A stretch of DNA of 64,000 nt, from NCBI RefSeq assembly GCF_019774615.1, contig NZ_CP081497.1, positions 1,922,001-1,986,000 of the forward strand, in the 5' to 3' direction. The notes under the pieces were generated by a model, which was given only the letters and a program-made list of their open reading frames with translations, was not told the DNA's origin and did no database searches. Positions 8,435 to 16,346 of this stretch are shown here, in pieces. The stretch is from Streptomyces sp. BHT-5-2. GTDB taxonomy: Bacteria; Actinomycetota; Actinomycetes; Streptomycetales; Streptomycetaceae. The first letter of the stretch is position 1, and each line of letters begins with the position of its first letter. The position numbers and the translations under genes are program-made.

Positions 8435-10156
8435 TTGAGCAGTCAGTCGCACACCGAGCTGTCGTACGCGAGCGGGGCGGCGGACCGGCCGCTGCTCGGC
8501 CGCACCATCGGCGCCGACCTGGCCCGCACCATCGCCCGCTTCGGCGACCGGGAGGCGCTCGTCGAGGTCGCCGCCGGCCGCCGCTGGACCTACGCCGAAC
8601 TGGGGCGCGCCGTAGAGGAGGTGGCGCTCGGGCTGCTCGCCAAGGGCGTCGGCAAGGGCGACCGGGTCGGCATCTGGTCGCCGAACTGCGCCGAGTGGGT
8701 CCTCGTCCAGTACGCCACCGCCCGGATCGGCGCGATCCTCGTCAACGTCAACCCCGCCTACCGGGTCCACGAGCTGGCGTACGTGCTGAAGCAGGCCGGG
8801 GTGACCGTGCTGGTCTCCGCCGTCGCCCACAAGACCAGCGACTACCGGCGGATGATCGAGCAGGTGCGGGCCGACTGCCCGGCGCTCCGCGACGTGGTCT
8901 ACATCGGCGACCCGACCTGGGGCGGGCTGCTGGCCGCCGGCGCGGCCGTGCCGCACACCCGGCTCACCGAGTGCGAGAAGGCCCTGACCGCCGACGACCC
9001 GGTCAACATCCAGTACACCTCGGGCACCACCGGCTTCCCCAAGGGCGCCACCCTCTCGCACCACAACATCCTCAACAACGGCTACTGGGTGGCCGAGACG
9101 CTCGGCTACACCGAGCACGACCGGGTGTGCCTGCCGGTGCCCTTCTACCACTGCTTCGGCATGGTGATGGGCAACCTCGGCATCACCTCGCACGGCGCCT
9201 GCATCGTCGTCCCGGGGCCCGCCTTCGAGCCGGCCGCCACCCTCCGGGCCGTCCAGGACGAGCGCTGCACCTCGCTCTACGGCGTGCCCACCATGTTCAT
9301 CGCCGAGCTGAACCTCCCGGACTTCGCCGACTACGACCTCTCCTCGCTGCGCACCGGCATCATGGCCGGCTCACCCTGTCCGGAGGAGGTGATGAAGCGG
9401 GTGATGTCCGAGATGCACATGGCCGAGGTCGCCATCTGCTACGGCATGACCGAGACCTCGCCGGTCTCCACCCAGACCCGGCGGGACGACGACCTGGCGC
9501 ACCGCACCGGGACCGTCGGCCGGGTGCTGCCGCACATCGAGGTCAAGGTCGTCGACCCGTCGAGCGGGGTGACCGTGCCCCGCGGCACCCCGGGCGAGCT
9601 GTGCACCCGCGGCTACAGCGTGATGCTCGGCTACTGGGAGGACCCGGAGCGCACCGCCGAGGTCGTCGACGCGGCCCGCTGGATGCACACCGGCGACCTG
9701 GCGGTGATGAACGACGACGGTTACGTCCGGATCGTCGGCCGCATCAAGGACATGATCATCAGGGGTGGAGAGAACGTCTACCCGCGGGAGATCGAGGAGT
9801 TCCTCTACTCCCATCCCAAGATCGCCGATGTGCAGGTCGTCGGGGTCCCGGACGCCAAGTACGGCGAGGAGATCGCCGCCTGTGTGATCCTCCGCGATCC
9901 CGCCGACACCCTGACGCGCGACGAGTTGGCCCGCTTCTGCCGCTCCCGGCTCGCGCACTACAAGGTGCCGCGCTACCTGGAGATCACCGACGCCTTCCCC
10001 ATGACCGTCAGCGGCAAGGTCCGCAAGATCGAGCTCCGCGAGCGGCTCGCGGCGCAGTGGGGCACACCGGTGGCGGAGCCCCGGGCGGCGACCGCGGCGG
10101 AGCGGCCGGGAAAAGCCGCCGGGGCGGCCCGGGAGGACAGTCTGGGGACGGTGTGA
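8435..10156 (+). CDS. AMP-binding acyl-CoA synthetase (FadD-like)
   Basis: A 573-residue ANL enzyme activating a fatty or other carboxylic acid to acyl-CoA. Visible motifs are YTSGTTGFPKG, YGMTETSP, MHTGDLAVM and the GRIKDMIIRGGENVYP hinge, and near the C-terminus the catalytic lysine in MTVSGKVRK. The start is the TTG at 8435, which has GGAGGAG 8-14 bases upstream and begins the family homology. The open frame continues upstream without such support. The C-terminal 25 residues are Ala/Gly-rich and probably disordered. It is only distantly similar to the ligase at 4.3 kb, so not a recent duplicate. Confidence 0.88.
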   Translation: MSSQSHTELSYASGAADRPLLGRTIGADLARTIARFGDREALVEVAAGRRWTYAELGRAVEEVALGLLAKGVGKGDRVGIWSPNCAEWVLVQYATARIGAILVNVNPAYRVHELAYVLKQAGVTVLVSAVAHKTSDYRRMIEQVRADCPALRDVVYIGDPTWGGLLAAGAAVPHTRLTECEKALTADDPVNIQYTSGTTGFPKGATLSHHNILNNGYWVAETLGYTEHDRVCLPVPFYHCFGMVMGNLGITSHGACIVVPGPAFEPAATLRAVQDERCTSLYGVPTMFIAELNLPDFADYDLSSLRTGIMAGSPCPEEVMKRVMSEMHMAEVAICYGMTETSPVSTQTRRDDDLAHRTGTVGRVLPHIEVKVVDPSSGVTVPRGTPGELCTRGYSVMLGYWEDPERTAEVVDAARWMHTGDLAVMNDDGYVRIVGRIKDMIIRGGENVYPREIEEFLYSHPKIADVQVVGVPDAKYGEEIAACVILRDPADTLTRDELARFCRSRLAHYKVPRYLEITDAFPMTVSGKVRKIELRERLAAQWGTPVAEPRAATAAERPGKAAGAAREDSLGTV

Positions 10157-10413
10157 CGGGCTGAACGGTCCGGCGTGGGCGGTGGGGCGAGGAGGGGAGC
10201 CGGGGGAGCGCCCCGGGCGGGCCGGCGGGCCGGGGGGTGACGTTCGGCCCCGCCACCGGGTCGCCGTCGGTCCCCGCCCGCCCGGCCGATAGGGTCCTGA
10301 GCTGGCTCGTTCCCCGTCGTCGGGAGCGGGTGAAAGGCCGTCAACCAGGCCGAACAGTACGGCCGTTAACCAGGCCGGAATTCCCGCGGGATTCCCGCCA
10401 AGAGGGGACATTC

Positions 10414-11091
10414 ATGACCCGTATCGCACGTTGGGCGACCACTGCCGCCGCTGTGGCCGCCGCCCTGGGGAGCTTCGCCGCCCCCGCCTACGCCGACGTC
10501 GTCCAGCCCGGCACTCCGGACGGTCCCACCCGCGAGGTGCTCACCGCCGGTTGTGCGAGCGGCGAGGACGCGGCGACCGTGGCGCCGACCGTGGTGGACG
10601 CCGACAGCGCCGCGCGCTTCTACCGCTGCGACCCGGTCACCCACCGCGTCGCGACCGGGGACGGGCACGCGACCTGCACCCCCGGCGGTCTCTTCGACTG
10701 GAACCGCGGCCTGTGCGAACCGGCCGCCACGGTACCCGAGATGGCGACCCGGCTGACCGCCGGCAAGGCCACGCTGTCCACCCGGCCGCTGAAGGTCGTC
10801 GGGCTGCACGCCACCCTGGTGCGGGCCCGCGCCGCCGGTCCGCAGGACGCCATCTGGAACGCCACCGTCACCTTCAAGGACACCACCGGCAAGGTGCTGT
10901 GCGTGGCGCGCACGGACATCGCCGGCCAGGCGTCCTGCGACGCCGTGCGGCCGCGCTCCGGCGCGGACGTGCTGCGCGGCGGCTACACCGCCGAGTACGC
11001 CGGCAACGGCGCGGTGAACGGCGGTTACGACACCGTCGCGCCGGCCACCGCACAGGGCGGCATCCGCGCCGTCCTGCCGCCGCAGGGCTGA
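10414..11091 (+). CDS. Secreted protein with peritrophin-A-like (CBM14) and Ig-like regions
   Basis: A 225-residue exported protein. A Sec signal peptide (residues 1-27, cleavage after APAYA) is followed by a cysteine-containing segment with C47, C72, C88 and C101. Its FYRCD...CTPGGLFDWNRGLCEP pattern resembles chitin-binding peritrophin-A modules. The second half (about 108-225) is beta-rich, with a Cys pair, like bacterial Ig-like repeats. The ATG at 10414 has GAGGGG about 8 bases upstream. The gene is monocistronic, with a structured region after the stop. A role in binding chitin or cell-surface glycans is inferred from the motif only. Confidence 0.72.
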   Translation: MTRIARWATTAAAVAAALGSFAAPAYADVVQPGTPDGPTREVLTAGCASGEDAATVAPTVVDADSAARFYRCDPVTHRVATGDGHATCTPGGLFDWNRGLCEPAATVPEMATRLTAGKATLSTRPLKVVGLHATLVRARAAGPQDAIWNATVTFKDTTGKVLCVARTDIAGQASCDAVRPRSGADVLRGGYTAEYAGNGAVNGGYDTVAPATAQGGIRAVLPPQG

Positions 11092-11107
11092 CCGCCGGCC
11101 CGGCGCG

Positions 11108-11175
11108 ACGCCCCGCAGCCGCTCCTGGCCGGCCGCGGAGGGCCGGCCCCGGTGGGAGGCCCGGCCGCGGGGCGT
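11108..11175. terminator. Large inverted repeat between convergent genes
   Basis: ACGCCCCGC (11108-11116) pairs with GCGGGGCGT (11167-11175), enclosing further GGCCGGCC-rich complementarity. It lies between the stops of the secreted-protein and YjbR genes and probably ends both transcripts. Confidence 0.5.
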
Positions 11176-11201
11176 GGCGCCGGTACCGCGGCCGGCGGCG
11201 G

Positions 11202-11579
11202 TCACCGGCGCTCGCCCGGCCAGTCCAGGAGGAGCCGCTGGGCGCGCGGGAGCGAGGCGACGACCAGGTCGTAGGAGTCCTCCAGCAGCTCCCGCACCAG
11301 CCGGTCGGGCAGGCCGCCGGTGAGTGAAACGGTGTTCCAGTGACGCTTGTTGAGGTGGTAGCCGGGGACCACCTCGGAATGCTCTGCGCGCAGCCGCTGG
11401 GCGAGTTCGGGGTCGCACTTGAGGCTGACGGTCAGCGGCGCGGCGTCCAGCGACGTCAGCGCGAAGATCTTGCCGCCCACCTTGAACGTCGAGACCTCCG
11501 GGTGCCGGGGGAAGGGATTCTCCTCGGTCGCGCCGTTGAACCCCAGGCAGGCGGCACGGAGGGCGTTCGCATCGATCAT
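11202..11579 (-). CDS. MmcQ/YjbR family protein
   Basis: A 125-residue protein of the MmcQ/YjbR (CyaY-like fold) family. Visible hallmarks are an acidic N-terminal helix, the 'TFKVGGKIFALTSLD' strand pair, 'VSLKCDPE', and 'HWNTVSL' near the C-terminal third. Members bind nucleic acid in some reports, but no biochemical role is established for this type. The ATG at 11579 is chosen; a GTG two codons upstream is possible and neither has a clear ribosome site. Confidence 0.82.
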   Translation of the reverse strand: MIDANALRAACLGFNGATEENPFPRHPEVSTFKVGGKIFALTSLDAAPLTVSLKCDPELAQRLRAEHSEVVPGYHLNKRHWNTVSLTGGLPDRLVRELLEDSYDLVVASLPRAQRLLLDWPGERR

Positions 11580-11626
11580 CGGCACATTATGGCCCGCGGC
11601 GCCGACAGTGTTGATGGAGCGTCATA

Positions 11627-12145
11627 TCAGGTGCGTGCCGCCGCCTCCCGGCGCATGCAGACCCGGGGCCAGCGGTCCAGTCCCAGCTCCGCCTCGTGCG
11701 CGCGGATCGCCCGCAGGCCCGGCGTCAGTTCGTCCACGGCCAGCCGGCGGAAGCCGAGCCGGGCGTAGTACGGGGCGTTCCACGGCACTTCGGCGAAGGT
11801 GGTCAGGGTCAGCGCCGGCAGCCCGCTCTCCTGCTCGGCGCGGTCGATCAGCGCCCGGCCGATGCCGCGCCGGGCCCGCTCCGGGTGGACCGAGACCTGC
11901 TCGACGTGGGCGCAGCCGTCGACCCGGTCCCACAGGAGGTAGCCGCGGGGCGGCTCGCCCGGGCGCCCGGTGTCGTAGGCGGCGAGGGCCCGGCCCACCC
12001 GCCGGTACTCGGCCAACAGCTCGGCCGGCGGCGGCTCGTCGTCCGCGATCGGCGCCATGCCGAGGGCCCGGAACGGCTCTCCGGCGGCGCGTTCGAGGGC
12101 GCGCAGGGCGGTCAGGTCGGCGGGGTCCGGGACGCGGATGAGCAT
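11627..12145 (-). CDS. GNAT family N-acetyltransferase
   Basis: A 172-residue GNAT acetyltransferase. The acetyl-CoA segment reads VSVHPERARRGIGRAL (R/Q-x-x-G-x-G/A), followed by 'NAPYYARLGFR', the usual beta5-alpha4 region. The substrate is unknown. It lies 47 bases upstream, in the direction of transcription, of the YjbR gene and may be cotranscribed with it. Confidence 0.85.
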   Translation of the reverse strand: MLIRVPDPADLTALRALERAAGEPFRALGMAPIADDEPPPAELLAEYRRVGRALAAYDTGRPGEPPRGYLLWDRVDGCAHVEQVSVHPERARRGIGRALIDRAEQESGLPALTLTTFAEVPWNAPYYARLGFRRLAVDELTPGLRAIRAHEAELGLDRWPRVCMRREAAART

Positions 12146-12254
12146 GCGCCCAGTATCGCCGCCCGGGATGCTCGGGGCATGGGGGTACCTCCCCTGCCCT
12201 CACGGCGATGGGGGAGGGTTTCCGGCGCCGGGGCCGGCCGGTGGGGCGGTGGGC

Positions 12255-13061
12255 TCAGCCGGTCGGGCGGTCCCCCTCGCCGATCAGCTCGTCGGCCGCG
12301 TCGTTGACCGGCTGCGGGGTGCCGGTGAGGTCCATGACGAACAGCGGGACGTGCAGCTCGTCGGCGCGCGACCGGGCGTCGCGGGCGTAGCCGGCCAGCG
12401 AGAAGAAGACCGCGATCGCGGAGTCGGCCAGGCCGTTGAGCCAGAGGCACTCGATGTCGCGGAGGGTGGTGGCCCGGGTCGTCGGATCGACCTGGGCCAC
12501 CAGGCCGGTGCCGCGCAGGTCCACGCCGGCGGCGGTCCGCTCCTGGGACCGGGCCACGTCGGGGAAGCCCAGCCACTTCAGGTACTGCGCGGCCGCGGTG
12601 ACGCAGTCCCGCGCGGTCCGGATCGTCACCGGGCGGAACACCGGCCGCTGCGCCGGTGGTTCGGCGTCCGGACCGGGCCCCGGACGGGCGGCAGCGGAGG
12701 AGGGGAGCGGCCCGGTGGGCGGTCCAGGCGCGGCCGGCACCACGGGCGGCGGGTCGACCGGCACCCGGACGACGGTGCCGCAGGCGCAGCCGCTCTCCGG
12801 CGCCGGCCAGGCGTCCTGCCGTCCGCACACCTCACACCGGACCTCCACCCAGGACGCTTCCCAGGTGCGGTGCAGTATTTCGACCGGCATCCCGCCGCGC
12901 AGCACCGGAAGGGTCAGCGGGGCACCGCAGGCGCAGGGGAAGGTCGGCGGGGTGAAGGCGTTCTCGCGGCGGCACGTGGGGCACCGCACCGGCACGCTGT
13001 CGGCCATGGTCGGCTCCGGGCAGGTCGGGCAGGCGGTCGGTCGGCTCTGCTGGGCGTCCAT
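12255..13061 (-). CDS. Zinc-ribbon protein with Mrr/restriction-endonuclease-like C-terminal domain
   Basis: A 268-residue protein in two parts. Residues 1-100 carry repeated CxxC/CxC pairs (C11/C14, C27/C30 with C43/C45, C76/C79 with C92/C94), consistent with two or three zinc ribbons. After a Pro-rich linker (100-140), residues 145-260 look like a Mrr-type nuclease fold: a helix, GVD181LRG, then VAQVD (188-192), then 'VFFSLAGYARDA'. In active Mrr domains the last strand carries (E/Q)xK. Here it reads QVD, so the catalytic lysine appears absent. The ATG at 13061 has GGAGGGA just upstream. It may bind nucleic acid without cutting; no methylase partner is nearby. Confidence 0.62.
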   Translation of the reverse strand: MDAQQSRPTACPTCPEPTMADSVPVRCPTCRRENAFTPPTFPCACGAPLTLPVLRGGMPVEILHRTWEASWVEVRCEVCGRQDAWPAPESGCACGTVVRVPVDPPPVVPAAPGPPTGPLPSSAAARPGPGPDAEPPAQRPVFRPVTIRTARDCVTAAAQYLKWLGFPDVARSQERTAAGVDLRGTGLVAQVDPTTRATTLRDIECLWLNGLADSAIAVFFSLAGYARDARSRADELHVPLFVMDLTGTPQPVNDAADELIGEGDRPTG

Positions 13062-13144
13062 GGTCCCTCCAAAAGCGCCCGTCCGGGGCGGGAATGCGCC
13101 GAGAGCCGCCGGTCGCAAGGGGGCACGGGGGAGCGCGGGCACGG

Positions 13145-13188
13145 CACAGGGCCCGGCACGCGTGACCGTACGCGTACCGGGCCCTGTG
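13145..13188. repeat. Long hairpin upstream of the zinc-ribbon gene
   Basis: CACAGGGCCCGG (13145-13156) pairs with CCGGGCCCTGTG (13177-13188). After one mismatch, ACGCGT (13158-13163) pairs with ACGCGT (13170-13175), leaving a 6-base loop. With the catalase terminator it accounts for much of the 386-base gap 13062-13447, where I see no gene. It may be a second terminator or a 5' UTR element. Confidence 0.55.
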
Positions 13189-13381
13189 AGTGGGTCCCGC
13201 CCGACAGTGCGAGAGATGGGCGCGACGGGACATCGCACCGCCGGACGGAGCAGGGGAGAGGGGTGGTTCTCATGGGGCAGCAGGCGGGCTCCGCGGCGGG
13301 GAGGCGGCCCGCCCTCCTTGACGGGCGGGCCTGCCACCGCACTGGAATCTCCCCGGGTTCCGCGGAGCTCCGCGCTACCTC

Positions 13382-13424
13382 CCCGTACCGGCCGACCACC
13401 CCTCAACGGGCCGGCCGGTACGGG
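13382..13424 (-). terminator. Catalase gene terminator
   Basis: CCCGTACCGGCC (13382-13393) and GGCCGGTACGGG (13413-13424) form a 12 bp stem about 24 bases past the catalase stop codon. The loop is 19 bases and there is no U-tract. Confidence 0.6.
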
Positions 13425-13447
13425 AGCGCAAGGATGTCGACCTCCCG

Positions 13448-14905
13448 TCAGTCCTCGCGCAGCTCGCGGACGCGCGCCTCGACGCGCTTGCCGTAGTCCG
13501 GGTCGGCGGCGTGGAAGTGCGCGAGGTTCTTCTCGATCACGTCGTCCCGGCCGACCTGGGAGAGACCGCCGGCGATGTTCTCCACCAGGCGCTTCTTCTC
13601 GTCCTCGGACATCAGGCGGTACAGCTCACCGGCCTGGAAGAAGTCGTCGTCCTTGGTGTGCGCCGGGGCCTCGTGGGTGCCCACGTATCCGGAGACGGCC
13701 AGCGGCGCGGAGAGCGGCCGGTCGGTCTGGACCGGGCCGTCGTAGGAGTTCGGCTCGTAGTTCTTGGCGCGGCGGTCGTAGGCGTTGGTCGCCATCAGGC
13801 CGTCCCGGCCGTAGTTGTTGGCCTCGGTCGCCTTGGGGGCGTTGACCGCGAGCTGGGTGTGGTTGACGCCCAGGCGGTAGCGGTGCGCGTCGGCGTAGGC
13901 GAACAGCCGGCCCTGCAGCATCTTGTCCGGGGACGGGCCGATGCCGGGCACGAAGTTGTTGGGCGAGAACGCGGACTGCTCGACCTCGGCGAAGACGTTG
14001 TCGGGGTTGCGGTCCAGGACCATCCGGCCGACCCGCTGGAGCGGGTAGTCCGAGTGCGGCCACACCTTGGTCAGGTCGAACGGGTTGAAGCGGTAGTTCG
14101 CCGCCTCGGCTGCCGGCATGACCTGCACGTACAGGGTCCAGGAGGGGTACACGCCGCGCTCGATGGACTGCAGCAGGTCGGTCTGGTGGCTGTTGGCGTC
14201 CCTGCCCACCAGCTCCGCGGCCTGCTCGGCGGAGAGGCTGCGGATGCCCTGGTTCGTCTTGAAGTGGTACTTGACGAAGAAGGACTCGCCCTCGGCGTTG
14301 GTCCACTGGTAGGTGTGGGAGCCGTAGCCGTTCATGTGCCGGTACGACGCCGGGATGCCGCGGTCGCCCATCAGCCAGGTGACCTGGTGGGTGGCCTCGG
14401 GGGCGTGCGCCCAGAAGTCCCAGACGTTGTCCGGCTCCTGCTTGCCGGTGAACGGGTCGCGCTTCTGCGAGTGGATGAAGTCGGGGAACTTGATCGGGTC
14501 CTTGATGAAGAACACCGGGGTGTTGTTGCCGACGAGGTCGTAGTTGCCCTCCTCGGTGTAGAACTTCACCGCGAAACCGCGCGGGTCCCGCACGGCGTCC
14601 GCGCCACCGAGGTTGTCGGCCACGGTCGAGAAGCGGATGAACAGCTCCGTCCGCTTGCCGACGGTGCCGAGGAAGCCGGCCCGGGTGAAGGCGGTGACGT
14701 CGTCGGTCACCTCGAAGTAGCCGTACGCACCGGAGCCACGGGCGTGCACGACCCGCTCCGGGATGCGCTCGCGGTTGAAGCGCGCGAGCTTCTCCAGCAG
14801 GTGCTGGTCCTGGAGAATGATCGGGCCGCCGACGCCGGCGGTCGAAGAGTTCTGGTTGTCGGCGACCGGGGCGCCGGACTCGGTCGTCAGCGTGGGCTTC
14901 GACAT
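13448..14905 (-). CDS. katA: Monofunctional heme catalase (small subunit, clade 3)
   Basis: A 485-residue cytosolic catalase that disproportionates H2O2. The distal His lies in the RVVHARGSGA motif (H54). The distal Asn lies in the GNNTPVFFIKDP segment, and the proximal heme Tyr lies in the 'RLFAYADAHRYRLG' helix. The length fits small-subunit clade 3 enzymes. The ATG at 14905 has GGAAGG upstream. It has its own promoter, whose -35 box lies within the TCAACA-N3-TGTTGA palindrome also found before the urate genes. It sits just downstream of the glyoxylate operon, on the same strand. Detoxifying peroxide made by the nearby uricase is the likely job. Confidence 0.93.
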   Translation of the reverse strand: MSKPTLTTESGAPVADNQNSSTAGVGGPIILQDQHLLEKLARFNRERIPERVVHARGSGAYGYFEVTDDVTAFTRAGFLGTVGKRTELFIRFSTVADNLGGADAVRDPRGFAVKFYTEEGNYDLVGNNTPVFFIKDPIKFPDFIHSQKRDPFTGKQEPDNVWDFWAHAPEATHQVTWLMGDRGIPASYRHMNGYGSHTYQWTNAEGESFFVKYHFKTNQGIRSLSAEQAAELVGRDANSHQTDLLQSIERGVYPSWTLYVQVMPAAEAANYRFNPFDLTKVWPHSDYPLQRVGRMVLDRNPDNVFAEVEQSAFSPNNFVPGIGPSPDKMLQGRLFAYADAHRYRLGVNHTQLAVNAPKATEANNYGRDGLMATNAYDRRAKNYEPNSYDGPVQTDRPLSAPLAVSGYVGTHEAPAHTKDDDFFQAGELYRLMSEDEKKRLVENIAGGLSQVGRDDVIEKNLAHFHAADPDYGKRVEARVRELRED

Positions 14906-14951
14906 GGTGACCTTCCGTACGAGAGCGCGGAAGTTGGCTTCCGCATGTCGG

Positions 14952-14993
14952 AGCGTAGAAAGCGCTCCGACCAAACGTCAACAGTTTGTTGAA
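14952..14993 (-). promoter_or_regulatory. Catalase promoter with purine-type operator
   Basis: On the minus strand, TTGACG (14981-14976) and TACGCT (14957-14952) are separated by 18 bases, a good sigma-70-type promoter. The -35 box is the end of TTCAACA-AAC-TGTTGACG (14993-14976 on the minus strand). Its core TCAACA-N3-TGTTGA is a perfect inverted repeat. The same operator/-35 overlap and 18-base spacing is seen at uraD. An overlapping longer dyad extends to 15002. Confidence 0.65.
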
Positions 14994-15124
14994 ACAATCT
15001 GTGTTGCTGAGGGGCGGGTATTCCGGGCGGCGGCCGCGCCTGGGCGCGACAGGACAGGTGTCAGCGCGACCACCGCCCGGAAGCTTGGTTCGACGGGCCC
15101 GGGAAGCCCCTCCGCGGGGGGCTT

Positions 15125-16336
15125 TCAGGTCCCGTACGCACGGCCCTGCGCGAGGCCCGCCGGCAGCCCGCCGCGGGCGTCCGCCGCGCGCTCGGTGCGG
15201 ACCTCCACCAGGACCGGCCGCCGGGTGGAGACGGCCTCCTTGCGGGCCCACTCGACCGCCGACCGGAGCTCCGCCGGATCGAGCACGTCGCGGCCCGTGC
15301 AGCCGTACGCCTCGGCGAGCTTCACCGGGTCCGTGAACGGGTCGGCGTCCTCGGGGCCGCCGAGCAGCACCACCACGAACGGCACTTCGTACTGTGCCGC
15401 CGCGGCCAACTCCCCGGCGGTCAGCGGGAAGCCGCGGCCGTCGACGACCACCACGACCTCCGCCGCCCGCTCGCCCCGGGAGTCCAGCGCCTTGCGGACC
15501 CCGATCGCGGTCGGCACCTCCCAGCCCGGCGGGCCGTTCCGGCGCGGCACCCGGTGGCGGCGCCCGGTGCCGGCGCCGCCGGCGCACACCTCCGGCAGTC
15601 CGCTGACGACATGGGTGTCCGCCGGCGACCGTCCACCGAAGACCTCGGCGAGCTCCACCAGGGCCCGGTGCACCCCGGAGGCCACCCGGTCCGCGGGTAC
15701 GGCCAGGGGTACCACCGCTCCCGGCGCCGGGGACCGGTCGCCGTCCACCAGTGCCGGTCCGGCGCCGGGAGCGGAAGGGGCCACCGGCCCCGGACCGCAC
15801 ACGATCTCCGCCGCGGCCAGATCGGCCGGAACGTCGATCAGCACGGGCCCGGGCCGGCCCGCCCGCGCGATCCGGAACGCCTCGCGGAAGGCGCCCGGGA
15901 TCCGCGCGGGATCCTCGATCCGCTCGGCACGCTTGGTGAGCGCACCGGCCAGCCGGACCAGATCCGGCGGGCGGTGGCCCGCGTGCCGCAGCGGTACGGC
16001 GGGGGCGGGCGGCACGGACGCCGCCCGGCCGGTGACGCACACCAGCGGGACCGCGTCCTGCTGCGCCGCGTACAGGCCGCTCAGCAGCCGGACCGCCCCG
16101 GGGCCGCCGGCCACCGCGGCCACGCCGGCCCGCCCGGTCGTCCGGGCCCAGCCGTCGGCCATGTGCGCGGCGCCCTCGGCGTGGCCCGCGGACAGATGGG
16201 CGATGCCGCCGGCCCGCTCCATCGCCGCGTAGAGCGGCAGCAGCGCGGCGCCGGGGCAGCCGAAGACGGTGTCGGCGCCCTCGTCCTTCATGATCTCAAC
16301 GGCCGCCTGTACGGCGGGAATCCGACGTGCCCCCAT
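15125..16336 (-). CDS. Compact glyoxylate-carboligase-like ThDP protein, probably degenerate
   Basis: A 403-residue homologue of glyoxylate carboligase (Gcl, about 590 residues), last in the hyi-glxR operon. Residues 1-180 match the ThDP pyrimidine-binding domain (FGCPGAALLPLY, AGHAEGAAHMADGWA, GRPGPVLIDVPAD). The central domain is missing; a short Pro/Ala linker leads to a C-terminal pyrophosphate-like domain (about 270-385). A53 stands where Gcl has Val and other ThDP enzymes have the catalytic Glu. The Mg-ThDP motif is poor: VDGRG for GDG at 298-302, and GG (326-327) for the Asn pair. The frame is open with normal codon use. It may be a pseudoenzyme or a decaying gcl. The ATG at 16336 starts 10 bases after the glxR stop. 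Confidence 0.7.
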   Translation of the reverse strand: MGARRIPAVQAAVEIMKDEGADTVFGCPGAALLPLYAAMERAGGIAHLSAGHAEGAAHMADGWARTTGRAGVAAVAGGPGAVRLLSGLYAAQQDAVPLVCVTGRAASVPPAPAVPLRHAGHRPPDLVRLAGALTKRAERIEDPARIPGAFREAFRIARAGRPGPVLIDVPADLAAAEIVCGPGPVAPSAPGAGPALVDGDRSPAPGAVVPLAVPADRVASGVHRALVELAEVFGGRSPADTHVVSGLPEVCAGGAGTGRRHRVPRRNGPPGWEVPTAIGVRKALDSRGERAAEVVVVVDGRGFPLTAGELAAAAQYEVPFVVVLLGGPEDADPFTDPVKLAEAYGCTGRDVLDPAELRSAVEWARKEAVSTRRPVLVEVRTERAADARGGLPAGLAQGRAYGT

Positions 16337-16346
16337 GATCCGGGTC

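Noticed and set aside
8048..8438. Two overlapping plus-strand frames before the second acyl-CoA ligase
   Set aside because: Composition-driven open frames lacking motifs; the TTG at 8435 with GGAGGAG is the convincing start.
13272..13496. Small plus-strand frame starting at an ATG after a GGAGAGGGG
   Set aside because: Product is Arg/Ser/Pro-rich without similarity, overlaps the catalase terminator hairpin and the end of katA.
15125..16336. Frameshifted full-length gcl
   Set aside because: No missing central-domain sequence is found in other frames; the short frame is continuous, so it is an in-frame compact form.
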